The notes beneath the pieces were generated by a model. The model saw nothing but the letters and a program-made list of their open reading frames with translations, searched no databases and was not told the origin of the DNA. The translations under genes and the position numbers were made by a program. 64,000 bases of DNA from JBKBKN01 sp046294625 (GTDB lineage Bacteria > Bacteroidota > Bacteroidia > M30B66): the NCBI GenBank assembly GCA_046294625.1, contig JBKBKN010000016.1:1-64000 (forward strand), read 5' to 3'. Shown here one piece after another: positions 6,587-16,190 of this stretch (its first letter is position 1; every line of letters starts with the position of its first letter).

Positions 6587-9118
6587 ATGCACAGCGCTCA
6601 GCAGTTGAATGAAGCTAAATTAAGTTTGTCAGCATGGTTAATACAAGTAGGAATTTTCATTCGATCTCAGGAAGATCAGCTGATTTCAAGCATCTTGCAG
6701 GATAATGATTTTAGCACGCAAGTTTTCGACGATAAAGGTGAAAGAATAATCATTTCATCTATTCCGCTCCAAAGTGACGGAAGTGAAAAAATATGGCAGA
6801 TTTCCTTTGAGCAACTTCAAGAAACTCCTTTCAGTAACAGAGATGGTAAGTATGATTTGGTTATCTCTAATCATGATCAATCTGTTTGTCAAATTGATGA
6901 AAAAGGAAATATCATTAATGCCAACGAAAATTTCAAAAAGCTTGCCCTACGCATAACACAAAACGTTGAACGATTAAATGTTTTGGAATTGATCGATGAA
7001 GAGTTTCAAGATGAAGTACAGGATACCATCAAGGCTACTTTTTTGGGTATTTCAAGGCAAATTAACATTGCGCTCACTTTGAAAGACCGCCAAAGGGTTT
7101 TTCTTCATGTCTCCACCTTGCCAATGATTTCGGAAACAAAAATTACAGGTATTTACTGCATAGTGGAAGACGTAACCATGAAAGTAGAGGAGCGTGAAGA
7201 TCGACTGAAGGCAGAGCATTTCTTGGAAAAATTCCATGCGGAAGAAAAGCTTCAACAAGCTGTCAATCAATTATTAGCAGATATTTCTAGGTATATCGAT
7301 CTTGAAATCGCTGAGTTTTGGCTTTCTCGGCAGGATGGATCAACACATTTATATGCTTCATTATATCCAACAGATAAGCAACTGCAAGAGTTCATCGCTG
7401 TTTCGAGTAATATAGGCATTGAAGAGAAGGAGCTGCATAGTAAGCATTCATCATTGCATAGCTCTACGCTCTTTTTTAATGACCATTTTCCCAGAAAGAA
7501 AGAAGCAATCTCAGCAGGTGTGAAAACAGGTTTCAGTGTGCCCGTAATGTTTAAAGGAGAACGCATCGCCGTTTTTACCTTTCTCTCATTGCATGATAAG
7601 CTTAGTAGAAGTAGGTTGAAGTTTGTTAAGCTTATCGCTTCGCATATTTCCTTTGCGATAGCTTATCGAAAAAATTATGAAGCATTAAACGAAGTATTTG
7701 AGCTCATCCCAGACATGATTTGCACTTTCGATAAGTCTGGTAGAATCCTTAAAGCCAATCATGCTTTTTATAATTTTGTAAGTCACGAAAAACAAAAGCT
7801 CCACGACTTCGTCAATGAAACAGATGTAATTGCAGATACTCTGCTTGATAATGTCTTGAATCAGAAAATAATAGAAGGGCAACAATTTAGAATTATTACC
7901 CATAATGGATTGCCTCTATGGACAGAATGGAGTTTTTCCTACAATGAATCAGAGAATGTAATCTATGGAGTAGCGAATAACATCCAATCTAGAAAAATCT
8001 ATGACCTTGCGCTCAGAGCTAATAATGAGAAATTTTATTTGCTCGGAAAATCCACGAACGATTTAATTTATGAAAAAGATTTTGCCACCGGAAAGGTGGA
8101 GTGGGGAGAAGCTTTTCAGAACTTGTATGAAATTCCTCATGAAACACTTTTTGATCGAATCAGCTTCTGGGAAGAAAGCATAGAAAAAGCAGATCAGGAG
8201 CGTGTAATCTCAGATTTCAGAATGACACTTTATCGCAAACAAGAAATCTGGATTGAAGAGTATAGGATTAATCTTAGAAATGGAAAACAAAAACATATCC
8301 TTGATCGCGGAACAGTAGTGTATGAAGGAGCGAAGGCAAGTAAACTGATAGGCATGATGCAAGATATCACGCCGCTTAAGCGTAATGAAGAACTACTCAC
8401 TAGCCTTAATAATGCCTTGCAACTACGGGCGCTTCAACTTTCAGAAAGCAATAAAGAGTTGGAAAGCTTTGCCTACATTGTTTCACATGATCTGCAGGAG
8501 CCACTCCGAATGATTTCAAGTTTCTTGAAGTTGCTCATGGATAACAAAGAAAAACGATTTTCAGAAAAAGAAGTAGAGTACATTCGTTTTGCTTTGGATG
8601 GTGCAGAAAGAATGAAGAAAATGATATTAGACTTGCTCACTTATGCTAGAGTAGGAACTAATGCTGACGATTTTGAGCTGGTCGATTTAAATAATGTGAT
8701 AGAACAGGTAAAACTCAATTACAAAGAGCATACTGAATCCGGTAAATTGCAGATTCATTCAAATAAGCTACCAGTGGTGAAGGCCGTGAAAGTGCAAATG
8801 GAGCAAATCTTTTCTAATCTATTAAGCAACGCGATTAAATACAATGAATCAAACATTATAAAAATCCGGATTTCAGTTAAAGATGAGCCGGAACAATGGC
8901 TCTTGTCGGTGGAAGACAATGGAATTGGCATCGACGAGAAATATCGAAATGATGTTTTCATCCTGTTTAAACGGCTTCATCCAAAATCTAAGTATTCCGG
9001 CACAGGGATTGGTCTTGCAGTGTGTAAAAAAATTATTCAGAGACATCGAGGAAAATTGTGGGTAGAATCCAATCCTTCAGGAGGAAGTATATTTTATTTT
9101 ACCTTGCCGAAGTCTTAA
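6587..9118 (+). CDS. PAS/GAF sensor histidine kinase
   Basis: The kinase has 843 residues if started at ATG 6587; an in-frame TTG at 6542, 8 nt after the holin-like gene, is the alternative. I prefer ATG because TTG starts are uncommon in this phylum. Order of domains: a PAS near 90-215, a GAF-type domain near 225-365, a PAS near 368-480, a PAS_3 near 487-605, a HisKA domain with phospho-acceptor His634 in VSHDLQEPLRM, and an HATPase domain with N box NLLSNAIKYNE, DNGIGID (Asp777) and GTGIGLAVCK. There is no membrane segment, so it is a cytosolic sensor. The HDLQEP form of the H box is the bacteriophytochrome-like type. No response regulator with a DNA-binding domain is adjacent; receivers are found only in the neighbouring PAS proteins. 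Confidence 0.88.
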   Translation: MHSAQQLNEAKLSLSAWLIQVGIFIRSQEDQLISSILQDNDFSTQVFDDKGERIIISSIPLQSDGSEKIWQISFEQLQETPFSNRDGKYDLVISNHDQSVCQIDEKGNIINANENFKKLALRITQNVERLNVLELIDEEFQDEVQDTIKATFLGISRQINIALTLKDRQRVFLHVSTLPMISETKITGIYCIVEDVTMKVEEREDRLKAEHFLEKFHAEEKLQQAVNQLLADISRYIDLEIAEFWLSRQDGSTHLYASLYPTDKQLQEFIAVSSNIGIEEKELHSKHSSLHSSTLFFNDHFPRKKEAISAGVKTGFSVPVMFKGERIAVFTFLSLHDKLSRSRLKFVKLIASHISFAIAYRKNYEALNEVFELIPDMICTFDKSGRILKANHAFYNFVSHEKQKLHDFVNETDVIADTLLDNVLNQKIIEGQQFRIITHNGLPLWTEWSFSYNESENVIYGVANNIQSRKIYDLALRANNEKFYLLGKSTNDLIYEKDFATGKVEWGEAFQNLYEIPHETLFDRISFWEESIEKADQERVISDFRMTLYRKQEIWIEEYRINLRNGKQKHILDRGTVVYEGAKASKLIGMMQDITPLKRNEELLTSLNNALQLRALQLSESNKELESFAYIVSHDLQEPLRMISSFLKLLMDNKEKRFSEKEVEYIRFALDGAERMKKMILDLLTYARVGTNADDFELVDLNNVIEQVKLNYKEHTESGKLQIHSNKLPVVKAVKVQMEQIFSNLLSNAIKYNESNIIKIRISVKDEPEQWLLSVEDNGIGIDEKYRNDVFILFKRLHPKSKYSGTGIGLAVCKKIIQRHRGKLWVESNPSGGSIFYFTLPKS

Positions 9119-9402
9119 ATTGCCCGAGTGTAACATTGTTTAAAAACATTCGTTTACTATCGCAGTATACACATGCAAGAAACACATCTACGCAATACTT
9201 CAGAAATTGAAACAGCCTGGCTAACAAAAATGGTAAGCCTTGTTGTTGCTGTTATAGCTGCAAAAGTTGGTTCGACTAAGTTTTTGTCAGTTAGTGTTTT
9301 TAAGCTGAACGAACTGCAAGCCCATTCTCGGCTATTTAGTCTAAGCAGGTACGTGTCACCGCGAAGCAATCTAAATCATCGCCTAATTTCTATTGAGTAG
9401 TC
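9119..9402 (+). other. Intergenic region between the two kinase genes
   Basis: These 284 bp hold no clear terminator or TAnnTTTG box. A 75-codon open frame (9173-9400) ends 2 nt before the next start, but its product has no recognisable domain and an overlapping frame is open on the other strand, so I do not call it a gene. Confidence 0.4.
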
Positions 9403-11613
9403 ATGAAGTCGCTGAGCATACTTATTATCGAAGATAATTTCGGCGACTTTGTTTTGCTAGAGCAGATGCTTGGCAAGCTAAGAGATTTGCAAAAAGATAT
9501 TTTCCATGTAGAAACATTGCAATCGGGGCTTGAACTGCTTTCAGAGCGAAATATCGACATCGTTCTGCTTGATCTTACGCTGCCTGATAGCTATGGTATA
9601 GAATCCTTTCATAAGATTAACAATGCACATCCAACTGTTCCGGTTCTGATCCTATCGGGGCTCAATGATAAAAAGTTCGCGCTTGAAGCCGTAAAATCGG
9701 GAGCACAGGAATATTTAGTAAAAGGTGAGTTTGAAGAGAATTTGCTCGAAAAATGTATCAGTTACAGCATTGAACGAAAGCAAAGTATTGAGCTCATCAG
9801 ACAATCTGAGGAAACATATAAACACCTGTTCGATTTCAATCCTATTCCTATCTTTATTTGGGATACTAAATCGGGGCAGATTATAAAGGTAAACAATGCT
9901 GCCATTCACCACTATGGCTACACCGAAAAAGAATTTCTTGGAAAATCGGTTTTTCAGATAATTGACATTACAGATTTAAAGAGATTTGAAAATCAGCAAC
10001 TTAGCGCTAATAATCCTACGGAGTTTATCGGTATTATGCGACATTTGAAAAAGGACGATGTTGAAATACTGGTAGAGTCCCGCATCAGAAATATTTTCAT
10101 TGATCAGATGCCTTGCAAAATGATTATTGCCAACGACATCACCGAGCGAAGAAAGGTGCAGGGTGAAATCAATTTTCAGGCAAATGTTCTGAAAAATGTG
10201 CGAGATATCATTTTTGTTACTGATTTGCAGGGTAAAATCAACTATTGGAATGAAGGTGCGGAAGAAGCATTTGGTTATGATGCTAATGAAATCTTAGGCA
10301 ATAGTTTTGAAATACTTTTTCCTGAAATAGAAAAACACAAGGCAGTAATCGATCACCAGGAAATCATCAACAAAACCATCAATCAGTGGGAAGTAAAGCT
10401 CATCACAAAAGATTCATCGATTATTTGGGTTGATCTTAAAGCAACCTTATTGCTCGATGATCAGGAGCAAGTTATTGGAGTGATTAGAGTCGGCAAGGAT
10501 ATAACTCAAACCAAAACCGACTCTGAAAAACAGCGCGAAACTGTTGCTACCCTCAACTCTATTTTTGATAATGTAGTGCAGGCCATTGTTTTGCTGGATC
10601 CTTATAAAAGAGTTCGTGCATTTAACAAAACAGCTAATAAGAATGCAATCGCGCTCATGGGCAAAGAGCTTGAAATTGGTCAACGCTTCTACGACTATTT
10701 GCTTCCTGATATGTATAGCGAGTTTAAGGAGAAATTCGACCATGCTCAATTCAATCATGTGATTCAGCATCAACTATGCTATAAGTTTGAAGGCAGGAAA
10801 AATATCTGGTTCAATACGAATTTCAACCCCATTTTCACTGAAGATGGACAGGTGATAGGTGTTTGTTTAAGCATGCTCAACATTACGGAACAAATTGAAA
10901 CCGATGAAAAGCTTCGTCAGCAATATCGTGAGATCGAAAAGACGAATGAAGAGCTAGATCGATTTGTGTATAGTGCATCACATGATCTTCGTGCTCCACT
11001 AACATCCATTCTGGGCTTAATTAATTTGGCCAAATTAGAGAGTAAAGAAGATTCAACCTTGCTCTACATGGATATGATGGAAAAGAGTGTGAAAAAACTC
11101 GACGGTTTCATCAACGATATTATTAGCTACTCTAGAAACACACGGCTCGAAGTGCAAAAGTCTCGAATTAATTTCAAGGAGATTATAGATGAGATAAAGG
11201 AGAATTTGCAGTTTATGGAAGGGGGGGAACGAATTGAGTGGCGCATTCAAATCGATGAGCAACAGGCGTTTTTCTCAGACTTGTCGAGGATTAAAATTAT
11301 TTTATCCAATTTATTTTCAAACGCCATCCGCTACCATAATTTTTCGCAGGAGCATCTTTGGATTGAAGTCAACATTCTTAGTGATAAAGACAACACCATT
11401 ATCAAAGTATCTGACAATGGAGCAGGTATAGAAAAAGATAAGATTGACAAGATCTTCGATATGTTTTATCGCGCTTCTGAGAAGTCAGGTGGTTCAGGAA
11501 TAGGACTTTACATCGTTAAAGAGATTGTAACTAAGCTTGGTGGAGAAATACAGGTAGATTCTATCCTTGGAAAAGGGAGCACATTCACCTTGGTTTTCAA
11601 GCATGATAACTAA
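9403..11613 (+). CDS. Hybrid histidine kinase: receiver-PAS-PAS-PAS-HisKA-HATPase
   Basis: The 736-residue protein starts with a receiver domain (IIEDNFGD acidic pocket, phospho-acceptor Asp57 in IVLLDLTLPDS, LILSG, and Lys in YLVKGEF). Three PAS modules follow, at about 131-250, 255-375 and 380-505. Next is a HisKA domain with His527 in SHDLRAPLTSILG and an HATPase domain with NLFSNAIRY, SDNGAGI (Asp671) and GGSGIGLYIVK. An N-terminal receiver on a kinase suggests that phosphorylation by another kinase gates its own activity, which fits the two other signalling genes upstream. It has no membrane segment. It ends before a strong terminator shared with the convergent beta-helix gene. Confidence 0.9.
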   Translation: MKSLSILIIEDNFGDFVLLEQMLGKLRDLQKDIFHVETLQSGLELLSERNIDIVLLDLTLPDSYGIESFHKINNAHPTVPVLILSGLNDKKFALEAVKSGAQEYLVKGEFEENLLEKCISYSIERKQSIELIRQSEETYKHLFDFNPIPIFIWDTKSGQIIKVNNAAIHHYGYTEKEFLGKSVFQIIDITDLKRFENQQLSANNPTEFIGIMRHLKKDDVEILVESRIRNIFIDQMPCKMIIANDITERRKVQGEINFQANVLKNVRDIIFVTDLQGKINYWNEGAEEAFGYDANEILGNSFEILFPEIEKHKAVIDHQEIINKTINQWEVKLITKDSSIIWVDLKATLLLDDQEQVIGVIRVGKDITQTKTDSEKQRETVATLNSIFDNVVQAIVLLDPYKRVRAFNKTANKNAIALMGKELEIGQRFYDYLLPDMYSEFKEKFDHAQFNHVIQHQLCYKFEGRKNIWFNTNFNPIFTEDGQVIGVCLSMLNITEQIETDEKLRQQYREIEKTNEELDRFVYSASHDLRAPLTSILGLINLAKLESKEDSTLLYMDMMEKSVKKLDGFINDIISYSRNTRLEVQKSRINFKEIIDEIKENLQFMEGGERIEWRIQIDEQQAFFSDLSRIKIILSNLFSNAIRYHNFSQEHLWIEVNILSDKDNTIIKVSDNGAGIEKDKIDKIFDMFYRASEKSGGSGIGLYIVKEIVTKLGGEIQVDSILGKGSTFTLVFKHDN

Positions 11614-11632
11614 AGTTTTAAATCATATTAAT

Positions 11633-11675
11633 AAATCTAGGGCCGGCCTTTAAGGCCGGCCCTAGATTTTTTTTT
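11633..11675. terminator. Bidirectional terminator between convergent genes
   Basis: There are perfect 18-bp arms around a single T (11633-11650 and 11652-11669; core GGGCCGGCCTT / AAGGCCGGCCC). A T run follows on the plus strand and A residues flank it on the other side. It sits between the hybrid kinase and the convergent beta-helix gene and can serve both. Confidence 0.93.
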
Positions 11676-11690
11676 AGTGTCCAATCTATT

Positions 11691-14600
11691 TTAATCTTGC
11701 TTAATCAATCGATGTACAATAGGTTTTGCACCGTTATTCATGTTTAAAAAGTAAACTCCGGCAGGAATTACATTTGCTGATGATAAGGTCAATATTGACT
11801 TAACCATGGTGTTAACCTTTTCTTCCCAAATCACACGTCCGGTCATATCCACCAATTGGAGTGTTCCTGCAAATGGCGCATCCAAGAAAACTTGAAAATC
11901 TTTTTTAAATGGATTTGGGTAAACTTTTCCGGTCAAGCCCGCTTCTGTTTGGAGTCCTACAGTGGTGAGCGCATACATTGCGTAGGAGCCTTCCACATCT
12001 GTCAAGCCTAATGCTGATGCATTGTTGGGCGTAAAAAACGCTGAATTTAATGATGTCCAATCCCCTGCATTGTTGCTAATAGCAAGAATTCTATTAGGTT
12101 GTCCATCGAATCCATTCACCTGCACCTGATTGTTATAATTAAATCCCATTTTAAGGCTGTGACCTCCTGGAGTTGATTCTGTGATATGCCACTGAAGCTG
12201 TACATAAGATGTCGCAAGCTCCGGCAAAACGGGTATGAAATTCTCTCCCTGCTCAGCAAATTTCACGCGTGCACCTATGGCATCCCCCGTATTGTTATCG
12301 TCACGCATATCAACCGGAGCATAATGTTGTGAAGTGCCCACTGGGAATATTACAGACTCAGTACCTAAGCTTTGTAATGTTAGGAAGCCGTTTCCTTCTG
12401 TAATCACATAACTGATTGGAGAAATTCCGGTAATTTGAGACAAATTGCTCACCGTGAGATTATCGTCATAAATTCTCACACGCGAACCGCTTGTTGCATT
12501 CAGGTTGATTTGATTGCCAACTACAAATGGTGTCTCTAGAGTTAGAATATTGTTTGCATTTAGGTTAATGGTGTGCACTGTTACCTCAGTTTCACCTTTG
12601 ATTATGAAGCTTTTATTTGTGCTCACGTTTTCTGAATACAGCTGTTCTCTTAAATACACCACGCCATCTTCTGCAACCAATAGAAATCCGTCAGCAAGTC
12701 TTGCGCCGGCCTCTAAGTCCACGGTGTTTATGGCAAAATCTGTTTCTGAAGGTAAATTTGGTAATAGCCTTACTCCATTCATAATAACTAAAGTGTCGAC
12801 TGAAACAGCTGTTGTTCCTGATTTGCTTAAGCAAATTCTTTTGTTTAAGAACACTCGCTCGGGGTAGTAAGCTCCGGCAATACTTACCACACCTGTTGGC
12901 GACACGGCTTCAATTCCGGCATTGATGGTAAGTTTTGGGCCATCATTGGTTTCGGGATTGAAAATAGGGCTCAAACCGTTGTAATTATTGTTTCCAAGTG
13001 TAGCATCTACGTAAATCGTGTCAGGAATTAGATTATTTCCACCCACAACATTACCTATACTAAAGTAGCCAAGCTCAGAAACCGGAATAGAAGATGTTAT
13101 GCTTCCATTAATCGGTGGATTGGCAAAACCACCAATATTCATCCACATGGCTGCGCCACCAAATTCTTGTTTAAGCATGTTAAGCTTTTCAGGTTCATTG
13201 TCTTTCACCAAATCTCCCATTAGGTAGTAAATGGTGGCAAATGCTTCTTCAAGATTAGATTCGTTTTCTTTCTCAATCAACCAGTATCGGATAGGTGAAA
13301 CCCGATCAATGCCGTCCGGTAAATCTAAGCCTAGATCATACCCAGATTCTTCAATCATTGTAGCAAAATAGAAATTCGGATTTGCAGAATTTTGACGCAG
13401 GCTCAAACCAAAATCTCTTCGGCCATTTACCATTCCTGCAGTTGGGAAGAGCAGATCAAAAGTAGTGTTCTCTGAAGCAATTTGAAGTCCTAGACGTCCA
13501 ATCAATGAAAATGTATCTCCTGTTTTTTGAATTCCCGGATTACTGATTGACAAAGTGTGACTATTGGTATTGATTGTTCCGGCCAATAATTCAGCATGAT
13601 GAACGGTCAAATTGCTGTTTAAACTCAACACACCATTGTTTTCACGATTGAAAACCAATTGTCCAAGTTCTTGACCTTCATTGTTGAATCGAATGATTCC
13701 AACAGAATCAGCTCCGTTTATTTGAATGGATGATGCTTGAGATGCAAGAATATCACCTACACCACTGATTTTACCTTCAAGGTTGAGCTGCTGATCATTT
13801 AAATAAAGACTTCCATTAAGCAGCAACTGATTCACCACTGTAATATCCATATTGAGTTTGAGATCGGCGTTGTTAACTATTAAGTTGTCAAACAAGGGAA
13901 CACTGTTAGCGTCTAATGAACCAGCGCCAGCAGTTTGAAAAGTTACGTTTCTATCTACATTAATTCCCCCCGGATAAGTGGTCGGCTCTACATGAAAAAT
14001 CTGCCCATCTGCCGGTGTTCCTAATAAGGCGGACTCAAGATTGGCGAAACTTTGGTTAAGATTATTTACAGTACGGAATTCTAAAGCATTTGCAAAGCTC
14101 AATGGACTAATAGCTGGAGATACAATGTGTGCAGAAGGAAAAATATTGGGCGATAGCATAAATGCATCTTCTGCTGCAGTAGCGCCTACAGGATTTGAAA
14201 GTATCAGGTCATTTCCATTCACTTCTGTAACGATAGTCGCAAAAGGAACATTTTGTCCAAAAACAAATAAGCCGGGTGTTACCTGTTCGGTATTAAAGGG
14301 GGGAACAAGCGTGATTACATTGCTGCCCTGGATTGAAGAAGCGGCATACGCCAGTCCGACAAAGGGCGTACCACCAAAGAAATTATGGTCAGCATTCATG
14401 GCACTCAGCGCTGTAGATAGATTGGCTATAGCAAACCCTTGCTGAGAGTTGAAGTTCGATAAATCATTGCGCTGTACAGTGATACCATTGACATTATTTT
14501 CAAATCTGATATTACTTCTGCATCCTATAAATCGGCTGCCGATGATACTTACATTGTTCAAAATGGCAGGAACGGCATCGTAAAGTGGGGCATCATCTCT

Positions 14601-15500
14601 GCCTTTCACAAAAATACCTACTCCTTCGGTTTCTCTTGAAATCAGGATATTACGAAAGATCAGGTCTGAATAATCAGTTCTCCATTTCAAGTTCACATCT
14701 ATCGCATTTTGGGAGTTGGTAAGTGGAGTGTAAATGGAAATGTTTTCAAATATGGCATTACTGAGTTTTTCCATGTAGATGGCGTGCCCTAGATTGATGT
14801 TCGTTGGATTGTTGTCTCTGAACATGCAATTGCTCACTATCACATTCTCGAGCTTTCCGGCAATATTGGGATTACTTTCGCGAAACATGATCGCATGTGT
14901 TCGATTGTTTCTAAAGATGGTATTTCGAATTTGAACCCCATTCACGTCAATGTCATCGTTTACCAACAAGCCAATATTAGAATCAAATACTTCAGCACGA
15001 TTAACGATAATATTGTTTACCGAGCTGTTGATTTGAATAGCTCTTTGCTGAGCGCCACGGGCAGCTATTCTTTCCAGACTTACATTGCTGCTAAGGATGG
15101 TAATTGCAGAGCCATTACTTGTGGCTTCTATACGCATGCTCTGTAAAGCTACATTAAGATCTCCCAACATACCGGCATCTATGGTTATTACTTGCCCTGT
15201 GGTGCGCTGAATAATGGTGGAAACTGCTGCATCAGTAGAAGCGCCAGCTCCAATGAGAGTTAATCTCTTGTTAACAATCAATTGTTCTCCATAAACACCC
15301 GGTGCAATACGAATGATATCTCCATCAGAAGATGCATTTATGGCTGCAGATATGGTCAGAAAGGCATCCGATTTCTTAAGTCCGGTATTTGCATTATTGC
15401 CATTTTGGCCATCAACAAAATAAGTTGATTGCCCAAATAGTTGCGTCAAGCATAAAAGGCTTGACAGCATTAAGCTTTTGAACGTAAAGGTTTTAGTCAT
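11691..15500 (-). CDS. Large secreted beta-helix protein with T9SS sorting domain
   Basis: The 1269-residue protein has a signal peptide (MTKTFTFKSLM...LFGQ). A DUF1565-like start follows (YFVDGQNGNNANTG, SDGDIIRIAPGVYGEQL, LTLIGAG), then a right-handed parallel beta-helix to about residue 400 with many short Asn-rich turns (VSNCMFRDNN, FENNVNGITVQRNDLS). The middle (about 500-800) has more repetitive beta strands (LNGSLYLNDQQLNLEG). A second DTIYVDATLGNNNYNG segment near 830 repeats the DUF1565-like opening. The last 75 residues are a T9SS type A sorting domain (VYPNPFKKDF, DMTGRVIW, AGVYFLNMNNG). Such helices are found in polysaccharide lyases and adhesins, but I see no catalytic residues that decide between them. 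It is a single-gene unit. Confidence 0.87.
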   Translation of the reverse strand: MTKTFTFKSLMLSSLLCLTQLFGQSTYFVDGQNGNNANTGLKKSDAFLTISAAINASSDGDIIRIAPGVYGEQLIVNKRLTLIGAGASTDAAVSTIIQRTTGQVITIDAGMLGDLNVALQSMRIEATSNGSAITILSSNVSLERIAARGAQQRAIQINSSVNNIIVNRAEVFDSNIGLLVNDDIDVNGVQIRNTIFRNNRTHAIMFRESNPNIAGKLENVIVSNCMFRDNNPTNINLGHAIYMEKLSNAIFENISIYTPLTNSQNAIDVNLKWRTDYSDLIFRNILISRETEGVGIFVKGRDDAPLYDAVPAILNNVSIIGSRFIGCRSNIRFENNVNGITVQRNDLSNFNSQQGFAIANLSTALSAMNADHNFFGGTPFVGLAYAASSIQGSNVITLVPPFNTEQVTPGLFVFGQNVPFATIVTEVNGNDLILSNPVGATAAEDAFMLSPNIFPSAHIVSPAISPLSFANALEFRTVNNLNQSFANLESALLGTPADGQIFHVEPTTYPGGINVDRNVTFQTAGAGSLDANSVPLFDNLIVNNADLKLNMDITVVNQLLLNGSLYLNDQQLNLEGKISGVGDILASQASSIQINGADSVGIIRFNNEGQELGQLVFNRENNGVLSLNSNLTVHHAELLAGTINTNSHTLSISNPGIQKTGDTFSLIGRLGLQIASENTTFDLLFPTAGMVNGRRDFGLSLRQNSANPNFYFATMIEESGYDLGLDLPDGIDRVSPIRYWLIEKENESNLEEAFATIYYLMGDLVKDNEPEKLNMLKQEFGGAAMWMNIGGFANPPINGSITSSIPVSELGYFSIGNVVGGNNLIPDTIYVDATLGNNNYNGLSPIFNPETNDGPKLTINAGIEAVSPTGVVSIAGAYYPERVFLNKRICLSKSGTTAVSVDTLVIMNGVRLLPNLPSETDFAINTVDLEAGARLADGFLLVAEDGVVYLREQLYSENVSTNKSFIIKGETEVTVHTINLNANNILTLETPFVVGNQINLNATSGSRVRIYDDNLTVSNLSQITGISPISYVITEGNGFLTLQSLGTESVIFPVGTSQHYAPVDMRDDNNTGDAIGARVKFAEQGENFIPVLPELATSYVQLQWHITESTPGGHSLKMGFNYNNQVQVNGFDGQPNRILAISNNAGDWTSLNSAFFTPNNASALGLTDVEGSYAMYALTTVGLQTEAGLTGKVYPNPFKKDFQVFLDAPFAGTLQLVDMTGRVIWEEKVNTMVKSILTLSSANVIPAGVYFLNMNNGAKPIVHRLIKQD

Positions 15501-15518
15501 GGTTTAGATAAATTTTTA

Positions 15519-15526
15519 CAAATGTA
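15519..15526 (-). promoter_or_regulatory. -7 box for the beta-helix gene
   Basis: On the minus strand this reads TACATTTG, a full TAnnTTTG match, about 20 nt before the start codon at 15500. I could not find a convincing -33 TTG at the usual distance. Confidence 0.5.
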
Positions 15527-15758
15527 AGGAAATGTTAATTGTTAATAACTTTTTGATATTCCACAGTCGATTGAAACTGAATTAAGGGAGAATTCTACTG
15601 CATTCTTTCATATTAAATTAAAAAATAAGGAGAGGTACACGAAACATGTTTTGGCCATTATTAGGCTACATCAGCAATCATTCACTAAGCTGTTCACCAT
15701 TTCATACATAAAAAATCAGTTAATTTTTGCATTCTCGTTTTCGTGAAGAAAAAAACGG

Positions 15759-15766
15759 TATCTTTG
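15759..15766 (+). promoter_or_regulatory. -7 box of the cold-shock gene
   Basis: TATCTTTG matches TAnnTTTG exactly and lies 20 nt before the ATG. A TTTT at 15738-15741 is the nearest -33-like element. The transcript leader would be short (about 15 nt), unlike the long leaders of E. coli csp genes. Confidence 0.6.
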
Positions 15767-15786
15767 CTGAAATTAAATTTAATTAA

Positions 15787-15984
15787 ATGAAAAATGGAGT
15801 AGTAAAATTCTTCAACGAGTCCAAAGGATTTGGATTTATTATTGAAGACGGAACAAACAAGGACATCTTCGTACATGTTACGGGATTGATTCACGAAATT
15901 CGCGAGAATGACAGAGTGAGCTTTGATGTTCAGGAAGGAAAGCGTGGTTTAAACGCAGCTAATGTTAAAAGAATCAACGATTAA
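15787..15984 (+). CDS. Cold-shock domain protein (CspA family)
   Basis: The 65-residue protein is a single OB-fold cold-shock domain. RNP1 is visible as KGFGFI and RNP2 as DIFVHV, and the opening GVVKFFNESKGFGF is diagnostic. The family binds single-stranded RNA and DNA and melts RNA structure, either at low temperature or during normal growth. It stands alone between its own promoter and terminator. Sequence alone does not show whether it is cold-induced. Confidence 0.95.
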   Translation: MKNGVVKFFNESKGFGFIIEDGTNKDIFVHVTGLIHEIRENDRVSFDVQEGKRGLNAANVKRIND

Positions 15985-16008
15985 TTAAGACATAACATTC
16001 CTTTGAAG

Positions 16009-16033
16009 AATCCCGCTTTTAGCGGGATTTTTT
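16009..16033 (+). terminator. Rho-independent terminator of the cold-shock gene
   Basis: AATCCCGCT (16009-16017) and AGCGGGATT (16021-16029) form a perfect 9-bp stem with a TTT loop, followed by a T run. Confidence 0.93.
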
Positions 16034-16180
16034 GTTTTCATTTGATCATTCCTCCAATTTATCATTTTTCCTAAGCATCAATTAGATGATCGACAAGGGC
16101 GCATTACACTTATTCGTGCTGCAAAAATTGACCGTAGCAATGAGCTTGATGCATAAAAAAATGAATAGACTTAATTTAAT

Positions 16181-16188
16181 TAACTTTG
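16181..16188 (+). promoter_or_regulatory. -7 box of rnpB
   Basis: TAACTTTG fits TAnnTTTG and would start transcription within a few bases of the first P1 nucleotide of the RNase P RNA. No TTG was seen at the usual -33 distance. Confidence 0.6.
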
Positions 16189-16190
16189 CA

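Noticed and set aside
9173..9400. A 75-codon frame just before the hybrid kinase gene
   Set aside because: It has no recognisable domain, no promoter box, and an overlapping open frame on the other strand. Spacing to the next gene is tempting but not enough.
12514..14445. Two plus-strand frames inside the beta-helix gene (117 and 134 codons)
   Set aside because: Both are shadows of the 1269-residue minus-strand gene and have no domain or start-site support.
16076..16158. A short open stretch that looks protein-like (DDRQGRITLIRAAK...)
   Set aside because: Too short, without a start codon in a sensible place, and directly upstream of the rnpB promoter. It could be a decayed gene tail, but I cannot support that.
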